Shown piece by piece: positions 1-8,785 of a stretch of 33,719 nucleotides of DNA. The position numbers and the translations under genes were made by a program. This stretch comes from an uncultured Bacteroidota bacterium (lineage in GTDB: Bacteria; Bacteroidota; Bacteroidia; Chitinophagales; LD1): contig CAIXBT010000290.1 in the NCBI GenBank assembly GCA_903917755.1, positions 1 to 33,719 of the forward strand, read 5' to 3'. Within the stretch, counting starts at the first letter, position 1; every line of letters begins with the position of its first letter. The notes under the pieces were generated by a model that worked only from the letters and a program-made list of their open reading frames with translations, was not told the DNA's origin and made no database searches.

Positions 1-217
1 ATTATAATACATCGCTCCATTCATAAATTATTTTCTAATGCATTATTAATATTTAGGTAGTGTAGTATATTGATATTTAGCTCATAAATTCCTCTAATGA
101 GTTTTTAATAAATGCATTTAAAATTTATGTGTTCAAACTGATATCTTTTGTATGTAATTGGCATTCAGTTTGCATAATTTCAGCGCATTAAACTTAACCA
201 CCTAAAAAAATTATTTA
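1..217. other. AT-rich leader without a recognised gene
   Basis: This stretch is strongly AT-rich and I see no credible coding frame in it. It probably carries the promoter of the T9SS protein that starts at 218. A word resembling the Bacteroidota -7 element, TATCTTTTG (142-150), is one base longer than the TAnnTTTG consensus, and I could not pair it convincingly with a -33 TTTG. Nothing else is visible. Confidence 0.4.
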
Positions 218-1300
218 ATGAAACAGAAGATTGTACTTTTTGTCTTTGTAGGATTAGTATCCGTATTACTTAGTAGTTATCGCTCAGGATATGCAGCGCG
301 GGCCGGAGGCGATGGCACAGGTGCTACAGGCTCAAGCGGTTGTAGCTGCCATGGTTTCTCAAGCAGTATTGCTACTACAGTAGAACTGGACTCAGCTGGA
401 GTTCCTGTGACCACTTATATTCCGGGAATGGCATATACCGTAAAAATAGCTGCTACTAATGGTACAACTTCCACTCTTTCTTCATTTGGCTTTCAAGTAG
501 CTGTAGTACAATCTACAAATGCCGGTACAAGCGGTGCAGTAGGTGCCGGTACATGGGGCAGTATGCCAACCAATGTACAGCTGACCACTGCAGCCAATTC
601 AGGCTTGCCGATGGATCTGGTAGAGCAGAGTAGCCGTATAGCTGCGACTAGCGGTTCGGGCGGAAACGGTACTACTTATGTCGAATCAATACCTTGGACT
701 GCACCTGCATCAGGTACAGGCTCAGTAGTAATATATGGTGTAATGAATGCAGTGAATGGTAACGGTAGCAGCAGCGGAGATAAAAACAACGTCGCTACTC
801 CGGTCACGATCACTGAGGGTGCGAACTGTCCTGCTTCAAGCATCACCGCCACAGGTCATGTACTCAAAGCTTCTCCATCCGGTGCTATCAGCTACCAATG
901 GTATCTGAATGGCACAGCAATACCGGGTGCTACTTTCATAAGCTATGCAGCTACCACATCAGGCGCTTATACGGTGGCAGTGACTGTCAATTCTAATTGT
1001 ATCAGCACGTCAAATGCATTTAACTATAGTAATGTCGGTATCAATGACCCTTCACTGGCTACTGCGCTTGAGGTATATCCTACGCTGACCACAGGCAAGG
1101 TGAACATAAGGATCAACAGCCCTGTAAATACACTGACCTATAATATATATGGTCTGGATGGACGCAAATATAATATGGGCACAATAGCTGCTGATGCTAC
1201 TAATGCTACAGTGGATATGAGCACTCTCAGCACAGGTTTATATATATTACAACTGGAAAATCAAACTCAATCAGCTACATTCAAAATCGTGAAAGAGTAA
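218..1300 (+). CDS. Secreted choice-of-anchor V-like protein with T9SS sorting tail
   Basis: A 360-residue exported protein. Residues 1-26 form a signal peptide (lysines, then a hydrophobic stretch ending near SGYA). Next comes a Gly/Ser-rich segment ending in GCSCHG (C42, C44, H45), where related Bacteroidota proteins usually carry a CxxCH-like motif. A beta-rich region with YIPGMAYTV, YVESIPWTAPA and NGNGSSSGD resembles the choice-of-anchor V / Reelin-like family. Residues about 205-270 look like an Ig-like module (YQWYLNGTAIPGAT). The last 85 residues (VYPTLTTGKV to FKIVKE) match a type A T9SS sorting domain, so the mature protein should reach the outer surface or medium. A strong hairpin follows the stop. 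The ligand is unknown. The CxCH spacing is too short for ordinary c-type haem attachment, so haem binding is uncertain. Confidence 0.75.
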   Translation: MKQKIVLFVFVGLVSVLLSSYRSGYAARAGGDGTGATGSSGCSCHGFSSSIATTVELDSAGVPVTTYIPGMAYTVKIAATNGTTSTLSSFGFQVAVVQSTNAGTSGAVGAGTWGSMPTNVQLTTAANSGLPMDLVEQSSRIAATSGSGGNGTTYVESIPWTAPASGTGSVVIYGVMNAVNGNGSSSGDKNNVATPVTITEGANCPASSITATGHVLKASPSGAISYQWYLNGTAIPGATFISYAATTSGAYTVAVTVNSNCISTSNAFNYSNVGINDPSLATALEVYPTLTTGKVNIRINSPVNTLTYNIYGLDGRKYNMGTIAADATNATVDMSTLSTGLYILQLENQTQSATFKIVKE

Positions 1301-1327
1301 GAGATACAAAACATATTTTGATTAAGT

Positions 1328-1355
1328 ATAAAGCCGGCTATTATGCCGGCTTTAT
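1328..1355 (+). terminator. Perfect 11-bp hairpin after the T9SS gene
   Basis: The arms at 1328-1338 and 1345-1355 (core AAAGCCGGC / GCCGGCTTT) are exact reverse complements around the 6-base loop TATTAT. The hairpin begins 27 bases after the stop at 1300 and 36 bases before the next start. The T-run after it is short (TTTATC), so it could be an intrinsic terminator or a transcript-end stabiliser. Confidence 0.7.
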
Positions 1356-1391
1356 CATTGGTAATAATCCGAAAAATCAGTAATATTGACT

Positions 1392-1901
1392 ATGAAGAAA
1401 AAGATCATCAGTTATGCGCTAATAGTATTGGCGATCACATTAGTAGCTATTCAATTTGTACATCCGGCCCGCAATCTGTCCGGTGAGGTTACAAACGATA
1501 TCTGTACTAAATATCCTATGCCCGATACGGTCAAATCCATTCTGAAAGCGTCCTGCGCAGACTGCCACAGCAATCATACCGAGTATCCGTGGTACGCTAA
1601 TATTCAACCTGTAGCATGGTGGCTCGAAGATCACATCAGTGAGGGCAAGAGAGAACTGAACTTCAATAATTTCGCTGCATACAGGATCGGTCGCCAATAT
1701 CATAAACTCGAAAAAATAGCGAAAGAGGTAAATGAAGGCGATATGCCCATCACTTCCTATACTATCATTCACAGCTATGCCAAATTGGATGAAGGTCAGC
1801 GAAAGCTGGTAGCCGACTGGGCAAATTCTCTGCACGATTCCATCAAGGCCACATATCCCGCTGATAGTCTGAAAGTGGTCAAAAGAAAGCCTGCGAATTA
1901 A
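1392..1901 (+). CDS. Haem-binding domain protein (Haem_bd family)
   Basis: A protein of 169 residues. I chose ATG 1392 over the in-frame TTG two codons earlier because MKKK followed by a hydrophobic stretch (IISYALIVLAITLVAIQF) makes a standard N-terminal membrane anchor or signal. The haem-attachment motif CADCHS is followed by NHTEYPWYANIQPVAWW, EGKRELNF and later EVNEGDMP, the conserved layout of the Bacteroidota Haem_bd family. Members are small periplasmic proteins expected to carry one c-type haem and to act in electron transfer. Their partners are not known, and nothing nearby names one. The preceding T9SS protein has a CxCH motif of its own, so the two could belong to one redox or surface module, but that is only inference from adjacency. 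Confidence 0.8.
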   Translation: MKKKIISYALIVLAITLVAIQFVHPARNLSGEVTNDICTKYPMPDTVKSILKASCADCHSNHTEYPWYANIQPVAWWLEDHISEGKRELNFNNFAAYRIGRQYHKLEKIAKEVNEGDMPITSYTIIHSYAKLDEGQRKLVADWANSLHDSIKATYPADSLKVVKRKPAN

Positions 1902-2089
1902 TGATATATGTCATCTCTTGAGATTTGCATATCATCTAAAGGAAAAATAACTTCATAGACTGAATTTATTGTAATAATTGTTTGATAATCTAACCGCAGA
2001 ACTAAACGTATTATCTATATTTAGAATTCCGGAAAAATAAATCACAAATAAATCAACCAGTTGATATTAAAATCTTAATTCTAAGCGAA

Positions 2090-3451
2090 ATGAAAAAAAT
2101 CTACGGTCTTTTCTTTCTGATCATTATGTCGGTTGCCTCATTCAGTCAGATCACTATCACAAAAAATGATATGCCTGTATTCAAAGATACAGTTCGCTAC
2201 AGCACCACGAGTACGATTCTTAATTTTACGAATACCGGTCCGAATTATACCTGGAATTTTTCATCACTGGTAGCCAACGGTCAGGGCATTGATACTTTTA
2301 AATCGGCACTCTCATTAAATATACTTTATGGCTTGTTTTTCGGTCTGACAGATTACGGTATTCCTTCTACCAATAAGATCAATTTCAGCCAGCTGAGCCT
2401 GACCAATGCATATGATTTCTATAAAACCAGCAATTCCTATCTTGAGATCAACGGGATAGGTGCTTCATATAGTGGTATCCCTCTTCCTACTGTCTATACC
2501 ATACCTGATAAGGTTTATCAATTTCCACTTACCTACGGACGGGTAGATGTGTCTCCATATGATGTTAATATCAGTGTCCCATCTGTAGCCGGAGTGCATC
2601 AGGTGGGTACACGTACCAATACGGTAGACGGATGGGGTACCGTGATCACTCCGTTTGATACTTTCCAGTGTCTGCGCCTGAAATCTGTACTCACCGAGGT
2701 AGACTCGATCAATCTGACCGCTCTCGGACTTTCTATTGGTATTCCTCTGCCTACTGTCACCTATAAATGGCTGGCAAATGGTGTCAAGATACCTGTACTG
2801 GAAGTATCCGGTTTTGACCTTTTCGGCGTTTTCATACCAACCAGCGAAAAATTCAGGGATAATGTGAGATTCATACCTCCTCAGTTCAACCTCAGAATCA
2901 ATTTTACAGCTAATAAAACAGTCTGCACTACCGCAGATACAGTCACCATTACGCCCACCGTCAGACCCAATGTATCAGGAACTACTTACGACTATTCCAT
3001 CACTCCAAATACCTTCCACTTTGTGTCAGGCACAGATACCGGTTCACAGATACCTCAGGTACAATTTACGGCACCCGGATTATATACTGTCTCACTGACC
3101 TCTACTGCTCCTGCCGGTGGCACTATACCGGCCTCATCGACCAAAACCAGAACAAACTATATATTAGTCAATCTGCCAAGCGGAATAGGACAAATATCAA
3201 CGTCAAATTTCATACAAGTATTCCCGATCCCGGCTAACGACCATCTGGCATGTCAGCTAGACGGAGATGCCGGCAAACAGGCTACACTGGAGCTTTTGGA
3301 TATCACCGGAAAAGTACTTTACTCGATGACTACCTCACAGCATGGTGAGGTTAATATCCCTACAGCGCAATTGCCCGCAGGTGAATACATCTTCAGAGCT
3401 ACACCAGAGGGTGAGTCAGGATATGTACAAAAGATCAGTATCGTACATTGA
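2090..3451 (+). CDS. Secreted T9SS type A sorting domain protein
   Basis: A 453-residue exported protein. Residues 1-20 (MKKIYGLFFLIIMSVASFSQ) are a signal peptide. The central part is rich in Thr, Asn, Tyr and short beta-strand patterns, with a PKD-like segment at about 270-360 (TVTITPTVRPNVSGTTYDY, then FTAPGLYTVSLTS). Residues about 370-453 (FPIPANDHLACQL, DITGKVLYSM, LPAGEYIFRA, YVQKISIVH) form the T9SS sorting domain that directs export and surface attachment. No catalytic motif is visible. The 188 bases before it are AT-rich and presumably hold its promoter. Function unknown; adhesin or surface-structure roles are common for this architecture but are not shown here. Confidence 0.75.
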   Translation: MKKIYGLFFLIIMSVASFSQITITKNDMPVFKDTVRYSTTSTILNFTNTGPNYTWNFSSLVANGQGIDTFKSALSLNILYGLFFGLTDYGIPSTNKINFSQLSLTNAYDFYKTSNSYLEINGIGASYSGIPLPTVYTIPDKVYQFPLTYGRVDVSPYDVNISVPSVAGVHQVGTRTNTVDGWGTVITPFDTFQCLRLKSVLTEVDSINLTALGLSIGIPLPTVTYKWLANGVKIPVLEVSGFDLFGVFIPTSEKFRDNVRFIPPQFNLRINFTANKTVCTTADTVTITPTVRPNVSGTTYDYSITPNTFHFVSGTDTGSQIPQVQFTAPGLYTVSLTSTAPAGGTIPASSTKTRTNYILVNLPSGIGQISTSNFIQVFPIPANDHLACQLDGDAGKQATLELLDITGKVLYSMTTSQHGEVNIPTAQLPAGEYIFRATPEGESGYVQKISIVH

Positions 3452-3537
3452 TCATATCAGGATGTAATTTTACAATTGATCGCTTCTGAATACAGATACC
3501 GAATGTTTATTTTATTTTCGCAGGAAATAAATATACA

Positions 3538-3936
3538 ATGGCGTTAGTACAGTGCAGAGAATGCGGCAAAATGGTAAGCGAAGAGGCAGATATTTGCCCC
3601 TATTGAGGAGCTAAGATGCCAAGCAAAAAAAGAAAGCAAAGAAGACTTTATACTACCATCGCTATATTATTGATCGTGACAGGCCTACTGTCATGGGCTT
3701 ATATTCGTATCAGCCGGGCCCTTGCCCCGCCTGCCAGTAGCACAGTAGCTGCACCCTCAAAAATTCAAAAAGACATACCCGTCAAGGATCAGATCATTCA
3801 GAAAAATGATAAAGAGATCATCAAAGAAATGCTCGATAGTGGTGAGAAAGTAGGTGCCATCTCAAAGAAAACAGGAATAAGGAGAGACGAGATAAGGAAG
3901 ATCAAGAAAGAGAAAGCACAGGAAGAGAAAAAGTAA
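3538..3936 (+). pseudogene. Zinc-ribbon membrane protein gene with an in-frame TGA at a zinc cysteine
   Basis: Read from ATG 3538, the frame encodes MALVQCRECGKMVSEEADIC, then Pro-Tyr, then TGA (3604-3606), then GAK and, in the same frame, the uninterrupted 106-residue open frame from ATG 3616. The start is a standard zinc ribbon (CxxC ... CPxCGA), and TGA stands exactly where the fourth zinc cysteine (TGC or TGT) is expected. Downstream are a basic patch (KKRKQRR), one membrane helix (TTIAILLIVTGLLSWAYI) and a charged tail resembling a small helix-turn-helix (EKVGAISKKTGIRRDEIRK). TGA ends other genes here, so it is not generally reassigned. Options are a one-base nonsense mutation or sequencing error (most likely), reinitiation at 3616, or recoding. 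I see no clear SECIS-like hairpin after the TGA. Confidence 0.7.
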
Positions 3937-3938
3937 AT

Positions 3939-4991
3939 TTATACCGCAGGCTCCTGCTGGCTCAGGCAATGCCAGCTACCCAAACCCCAGATCACATCTG
4001 TACTATCGATACCTATCACCTTTCTGTCAGGGAAACATGCAGTGAGGATATCCAATGCTTTTACATCATTCTTATCACGATAGGTCGGCACCACTACAAC
4101 TGCATTTGAAATATAGAAATTAGCATACGATGCTGGCAATCTCTGCTCTTCATAGATCACCGCCGATGGCATGGGCAGTTCAATAATATTTAACTGCTTC
4201 CCGTTTAGCAATCGCATTTGTTTCAACTCTTTTAGGTTCTCCTGAAGAAGCTGATAATTTCCGTCGTTTTTATTGTGCTCCACCACAGTCACTACCGTAT
4301 CCTCATTTACGAATCTGACCGTATCGTCTATGTGCCCGTCTGTATCATCGCCCACTATACCTTCGCTGACCCATAGTATCTGTTTGACACCATAATAGTT
4401 ATAAAGATATTGCTCTATCTGAGCCTGATCGAGATGCGGATTTCTGTTGGGATTGAGCAGACAAGCGGTGCTGGTGAGTAGTGTCCCCTTGCCGTTAAAC
4501 TCTACGGAGCCACCTTCCATCACTATGCCCGGATGATACACAGGTATTTTATATTTCTCCGCTATCAATGTAGGTATGACATCATCTAGATCGTAAGGCG
4601 GATATTTATCTCCCCATGCGTTATATCCCCAATCCACGATGATCTTTTTTTCAGCAGCATCAGGATTGATCAGAAACGCCGGACCGTGATCCCGGCACCA
4701 TGCGTCATTAGTAGGATGATGAAAGAATTTTATTTGCTTAAGATCCACATCTTCTTTCTGCAATTGCTCTTTGGCAAAAGCTTCCATTACAGCATCTGCC
4801 ACATTGATGCATACAAATTCTGCTTGACTGACAGCTTTGATAAACTTAGAGTAAGGCGCATAAACGGTATGGATCTTGCCCGGCCAGCTTGCTTCCTTAT
4901 GGGGCCAGCTGAGCCATGTAGCGGTATGCTTGTGCCACTCAGCAGGGAAACTATAACCCAGCTGAGCCGGTGTTTTCATCACTTCTTTCAT
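3939..4991 (-). CDS. aguA: Agmatine deiminase
   Basis: A 350-residue protein of the peptidyl-arginine/agmatine deiminase family. It hydrolyses agmatine to N-carbamoylputrescine and ammonia in the cytoplasm. Visible family signatures are TWLSWPHKEASWPG near the N-terminus, WCRDHGPAF, the GGSVEFNGKGTLL block, GHIDDTVRFV with a catalytic-type His-Asp pair, and the C-terminal GLGSWHCLSQQEP carrying the nucleophile Cys342. Length is normal for the family. A second in-frame ATG at residue 5 is an equally possible start. It lies 27 bases after aguB on the same strand, giving the two-step agmatine route to putrescine, with aguB first. Its 3' end meets the convergent zinc-ribbon gene within 2 bases and no terminator is seen between them. 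Confidence 0.93.
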   Translation of the reverse strand: MKEVMKTPAQLGYSFPAEWHKHTATWLSWPHKEASWPGKIHTVYAPYSKFIKAVSQAEFVCINVADAVMEAFAKEQLQKEDVDLKQIKFFHHPTNDAWCRDHGPAFLINPDAAEKKIIVDWGYNAWGDKYPPYDLDDVIPTLIAEKYKIPVYHPGIVMEGGSVEFNGKGTLLTSTACLLNPNRNPHLDQAQIEQYLYNYYGVKQILWVSEGIVGDDTDGHIDDTVRFVNEDTVVTVVEHNKNDGNYQLLQENLKELKQMRLLNGKQLNIIELPMPSAVIYEEQRLPASYANFYISNAVVVVPTYRDKNDVKALDILTACFPDRKVIGIDSTDVIWGLGSWHCLSQQEPAV

Positions 4992-5018
4992 GAATGTCTG
5001 ATTGAATGTTGTTCTGGA

Positions 5019-5888
5019 TTAGTCATTATCAATGAATCTCTTTGTGATATCCTGATAGCTGTCTATCCTTCTGTCTCGCAGAAAGGGCCAGTGAGTGCGA
5101 TAATATTCGGATCTCGCCATATCGATCTCCGTGACCACCGTTTCCTCATCATCATGCGAGGCCTTATATAATAATGTTCCAAATGGATTGGCAATGAAGC
5201 TGCCGCCCCAGAATTTCATTTCGCCCTCATCGCCCACACGATTTACGCTTACCACCGGCACACCATTGGCCACGGCATGTGAACGCTGAATGGTCTGCCA
5301 TGCATTATACTGCTCGATATTGGTTTCCGCATCCTGTCTGTGAGCCCAGCCGATAGCTGTAGGGTAAAACAATATCTCAGCACCCATCAAAGCGGTGATT
5401 CGAGAGGCCTCGGGGTACCACTGATCCCAGCAGATCAGCACGCCGACTGTGGCGTAGCGGGTTTTAAAAACCTTGTATCCCGTGTCGCCGGGTGTGAAAT
5501 AAAACTTCTCATAATAACCCGGATCGTCGGGTATGTGCATCTTGCGATATTTGCCCAGATAGCTGCCGTCTGCATCTATCACAGCTGTAGTATTGTGATA
5601 GAGGCCCTGTGCTCTTTTCTCAAACAGAGATGCGATGATCACCACATTGAGCTCAGAGGCGATCTTGGAGAGTGCATCCGTAGATGGGCCGGGTATGGCT
5701 TCTGCCAGCAGAAAATTATCATGATCTTCCACATCACAGAAATAAAGCGATGTAAACAACTCCTGAAGGCAAATGATCTGAGCCCCTTTGGAGGCAGCTA
5801 TTCTGATCTGCTCCATCGTTTTGCTGAGGTTTGCGGCCTTGTCTGCCACACAACTCATCTGGATAGTACCAATTCTGACTACTGACAT
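5019..5888 (-). CDS. aguB: N-carbamoylputrescine amidase
   Basis: A 289-residue nitrilase-superfamily enzyme that cleaves N-carbamoylputrescine to putrescine, CO2 and ammonia. The catalytic triad is visible: Glu43 in CLQELF, Lys116 in KYRKMHIPDD and Cys153 in LICWDQWYPE. Other blocks typical of this amidase are YYEKFYFTPGDTGY and the RDRRIDSY segment near the C-terminus. Length is normal for AguB. It is the first gene of a probable two-gene operon with aguA and starts at ATG 5888, about 20 bases downstream of a good -7 word, TATATTTG. Because aguA follows directly, the assignment to putrescine synthesis is stronger than sequence similarity to nitrilases alone would give. Confidence 0.93.
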   Translation of the reverse strand: MSVVRIGTIQMSCVADKAANLSKTMEQIRIAASKGAQIICLQELFTSLYFCDVEDHDNFLLAEAIPGPSTDALSKIASELNVVIIASLFEKRAQGLYHNTTAVIDADGSYLGKYRKMHIPDDPGYYEKFYFTPGDTGYKVFKTRYATVGVLICWDQWYPEASRITALMGAEILFYPTAIGWAHRQDAETNIEQYNAWQTIQRSHAVANGVPVVSVNRVGDEGEMKFWGGSFIANPFGTLLYKASHDDEETVVTEIDMARSEYYRTHWPFLRDRRIDSYQDITKRFIDND

Positions 5889-5908
5889 ATCTTTGATTTT
5901 GACGGTTG

Positions 5909-5916
5909 CAAATATA
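5909..5916 (-). promoter_or_regulatory. Bacteroidota-type -7 element for aguB-aguA
   Basis: On the minus strand this reads TATATTTG followed by C, matching TAnnTTTGY. It lies 20 bases before the aguB start codon. No clear -33 TTTG is found at the usual spacing, so only the -7 half is supported. Confidence 0.45.
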
Positions 5917-5974
5917 TGATTTTAGAACAGCTATAACAGACCTGCGGCCACATGTATCATGACCTGGAGTTTTT

Positions 5975-6766
5975 CTATTTTTCTATCGGCTCTGTCCTGA
6001 GTACTTTGAGGGTATAGATCGGCTTTTTTTCCGTACCGATATATAGCTCTACCTGATCCAGTTTATCACCCTTGTATTTATATTTATAAGTAGATGCGGC
6101 TATGGTTTGCTCGCGATTATTATTTGTGAAAGTCACTACTGCATTCATCCTGTCGCCCGCATAGCGAATCGCTCTGATATTCGTGGACTTGTAGATAGTA
6201 TCCATCTGCCTGATGCCGAGATTATATCTCAGTGTTCCTTCTTTCTCCACGATCGTGTCTATATGTCCCAAAGAGTCAAACTGGTACCTGATCAAAACCA
6301 CATTGGATTCTTCATCTTCCTCACGGTCTATCTGTATGGACTCTCGCAGACGATCGAGGCTGTCGTAGCGATAGAAAAAACTACTCTTCTCTGTTTGATT
6401 GGCCAGTATCATACCCTTGTCATTGCAGAAAATATTGCCTTCATAGAATCTCGAGTCAGGGTCATTTTTAAATTGGCAACGCATACCGTTCATCATAAAA
6501 GTATCTGTGAATCCACCCACATCATTTAGCACTTTGATGAAAGCCGTTCCGGTCGAATCAAAAAAATAGGTCGTAACTGCGTTCTGATGTTTTTTGACTT
6601 CTTTTTTGATATTGCCACCAGACTGCACGAATGATATACTGCCTATCTCATTCTTAAGGATATAGTCGCGAGGATACACGATCGGACACTCCAGATCCAG
6701 ATCGAGTATCTGCCCCTGCGCCGCTATGGTGAGTGCCACCTGAATAAGTATCAAAAAATATTTCAC
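5975..6766 (-). CDS. Exported protein of unknown function
   Basis: The open frame extends to 6850, but the first 28 residues do not look like a leader. GTG at 6766 gives a clean signal peptide (MKYFLILIQVALTIAAQGQ), so I place the start there, for 263 residues. The mature protein has regular beta-strand patterns with phrases such as YRYDSLDRLRESI, RYQFDSLGHIDTI and YKYKYKGDKLDQVELY. These recall YD/RHS-like or MORN-like strand repeats, but there is no long repeat array and no toxin tail. It stands between aguB and a divergent porin with no obvious partner. I do not recognise the family. A periplasmic or surface location is inferred from the signal peptide only. Confidence 0.6.
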   Translation of the reverse strand: MKYFLILIQVALTIAAQGQILDLDLECPIVYPRDYILKNEIGSISFVQSGGNIKKEVKKHQNAVTTYFFDSTGTAFIKVLNDVGGFTDTFMMNGMRCQFKNDPDSRFYEGNIFCNDKGMILANQTEKSSFFYRYDSLDRLRESIQIDREEDEESNVVLIRYQFDSLGHIDTIVEKEGTLRYNLGIRQMDTIYKSTNIRAIRYAGDRMNAVVTFTNNNREQTIAASTYKYKYKGDKLDQVELYIGTEKKPIYTLKVLRTEPIEK

Positions 6767-7011
6767 TCTTTGTTTATACGTAAAGTATGGAAGATGTGCT
6801 ATGCAAAAGTAAACAATGTGAGTATACCGCTTAAAGAGATATACCTGCACAAAGCTGCTATCTGTCCCAAAACATGGACTACTGACATCTCGCGGGGTAA
6901 AATATGTAGCCCCGTCATAAGACTATAAGATGACAATTGTAAATTAAATATATATTTTGCTAAAAATAAATCCGCCGATCTAATTCAAGCCGGCAAACCT
7001 AAAACGACTTC

Positions 7012-8421
7012 ATGAAAAAAATCTACACAATTGCCTTTATCATCCTTTCAGTATATGCATCTGCACAGGATTCTTTAAATCTCAAACCGACCTCTCTGCA
7101 TTTTCAGCAGACCTTTGTAATGCAGTACCATCCTGCATTTCATTCTTCAGTAGCGGGGGGTGATAAATCTTTGAACAGCAATGCAGAGAACAATCTGTCT
7201 TCTACGACCACGGTCTATTTCGGGGCAAAAATATGGAAGAACGGTGAGTTTTATTTCAACCCGGAGGTAGCAGCAGGCTCAGGGTTTTCGGGAGCTACCG
7301 GTATAGCCGGATTCTCAAACGGAGAAACATTCAGAGTAGGATCTGCTGCACCATCGGTATACATCGCGCGCCTATTTTTCAGACAGATCATACCGCTATC
7401 CAAAAAACAGACATTCAGGCCTGAAGATCAAAATATCCTGGCCAGAATGGTACCCGAAGAACGTATCATCATTACATTAGGCAAGTTTAGCCTCAGCGAC
7501 ATATTTGATCAGAATGTGACAAGCCATGATCCAAAAGGTAGCCTGCTCAACTGGTCGATGATGGATGCCGGAGCTTGGGACTATCCGTCCAATACCCGCG
7601 GATACACCTATGCCCTATCTGTGAAAGTGGTGAAGAAGCAATTCATTTTACGTTTTTGCACGGCTGTCAATTCACTATGGTCTAACGGACCTGTCGCTGA
7701 TGGGTTCATGCCCACACCTCAAAACTATGCTGATGCACATGGCGAAAATTTAGAGGTGATCATACCTCTCAAAAAAGATTTTACGAATTTCATAAAGATC
7801 ATGGGATTTGCTAACCATGCTAGAATGGGATCTTATGCAGATGCCATCAGAAGCTTACAAAATGACACCTCTCTGGCTAATAGGGAAGTGGTGGGTTCAC
7901 CTACGTCTCTCAATGACAGCTCATCGCACCTCGTTTCGCCTGCAATGGATAAACTCAGGGGCAAAGGTGGACCATATTATGGCAAATGGGGAGTGGTGCT
8001 CAACTGGGAAATGACCATAGCGAAGAAGAATATGATCTTCGCCAGAGCTTCGTGGAATGACGGCAAAAGAGAAACATGGATGTATACCGAGATAGACGAA
8101 TCACTCTGTGTGGGCGCCTTTCTGGCATGTGATAAGATCAAAAGACCGGATGATAAATTTCGTGTGGCGATATCCATCAATGGCCTGTCGAAAGATCATG
8201 GCAACTATCTCAAAGCGGGCGGCTACGGATTTATAATAGGTGACGGACTGGGGCATTATCCGAATGGCATCAGCCCCGAATGTATACTGGAGCTGCAGTA
8301 CAATCTTCACTATCTGATGATGACGATCTCGCCCGACTATCAGTTCATACTAAACCCTGCCTACAATAGCGCTCGGGGGCCTGTGCATGTACTTAGTTTA
8401 AGGGCGCATTTTGAAATATAG
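7012..8421 (+). CDS. OprB-like carbohydrate porin
   Basis: A 469-residue outer-membrane protein. MKKIYTIAFIILSVYASAQ is a signal peptide. The mature chain begins with a helix-like FHFQQTF-type segment (LHFQQTFVMQYHPAFHS) and continues with alternating strands: TTVYFGAKIWKNGEFYFNPE, ITLGKFSLSDIFDQN, FARASWNDGKRETWMYTEI and a C-terminal strand ending in LRAHFEI. This order matches the OprB / carbohydrate-selective porin family found in Bacteroidota, which forms 16-stranded beta barrels for sugar uptake. The substrate cannot be read from sequence, and no sugar-utilisation genes are adjacent. No terminator is evident after the stop. Confidence 0.75.
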   Translation: MKKIYTIAFIILSVYASAQDSLNLKPTSLHFQQTFVMQYHPAFHSSVAGGDKSLNSNAENNLSSTTTVYFGAKIWKNGEFYFNPEVAAGSGFSGATGIAGFSNGETFRVGSAAPSVYIARLFFRQIIPLSKKQTFRPEDQNILARMVPEERIIITLGKFSLSDIFDQNVTSHDPKGSLLNWSMMDAGAWDYPSNTRGYTYALSVKVVKKQFILRFCTAVNSLWSNGPVADGFMPTPQNYADAHGENLEVIIPLKKDFTNFIKIMGFANHARMGSYADAIRSLQNDTSLANREVVGSPTSLNDSSSHLVSPAMDKLRGKGGPYYGKWGVVLNWEMTIAKKNMIFARASWNDGKRETWMYTEIDESLCVGAFLACDKIKRPDDKFRVAISINGLSKDHGNYLKAGGYGFIIGDGLGHYPNGISPECILELQYNLHYLMMTISPDYQFILNPAYNSARGPVHVLSLRAHFEI

Positions 8422-8687
8422 CCGTCCTGATCAAAATTATTCCCTTTCACACTTTCCCCGGCGAGAACCCAATTTTCGATCCCAGCCAGGCAAAGCATCC
8501 GTCATTTCCAGCTAATATGTATAATTAAGCGCTAGCTGACCCTCAGAGCTTTGTGTCCACTTATCAAGCCCTTCAACTAAGCTTATACATTCAAAACTTC
8601 AATTATGGGGCATTTACCGTAAAGTTGTGGTAGATGTTATGATAAAAGCAGTTCACCTTAAAAATTCTCTTTTTAATTATTTTTCCC

Positions 8688-8703
8688 TACCAATCGTTTG
8701 GTA
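8688..8703 (+). promoter_or_regulatory. Palindromic TetR operator candidate
   Basis: TACCAATCGTTTGGTA is an inverted repeat of TACCAA and TTGGTA around TCGT, of the size and form bound by TetR-family dimers. It overlaps the -33 TTTG of the putative TetR promoter and lies 82 bases before its start codon, which fits autorepression. A related site occurs right after the TetR stop codon (9385-9398). Confidence 0.6.
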
Positions 8704-8728
8704 AATTAAAAAAACCTCTTTAGGTTCG
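8697..8728 (+). promoter_or_regulatory. Candidate promoter of the TetR gene
   Basis: TTTG at 8697-8700 and TAGGTTCG at 8721-8728 are 20 bases apart. They fit the Bacteroidota -33/-7 arrangement (TTTG, about 20 bases, TAnnTTTG) with one mismatch in the -7 word. The -33 box lies within the palindromic operator candidate. Confidence 0.5.
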
Positions 8729-8785
8729 TATTAGTTAGAAAAGCAGAGGGTAATTCTATCCTATTGCAGACCTGATTAAAGCAAT

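Larger units (their letters stand above)
8422..8785. other. Intergenic region upstream of the TetR gene
   Basis: No open frame here looks coding. The first 220 bases show no structure I can name. The part nearest the TetR gene contains a perfect 6+6 palindrome and a well-spaced Bacteroidota promoter, both listed separately. Confidence 0.5.

Noticed and set aside
3604-3606. Genome-wide reassignment of TGA as a sense codon
   Set aside because: Several well-defined genes here, such as the T9SS gene ending at 3451 and the TetR gene ending at 9385, stop at TGA where their families normally end.
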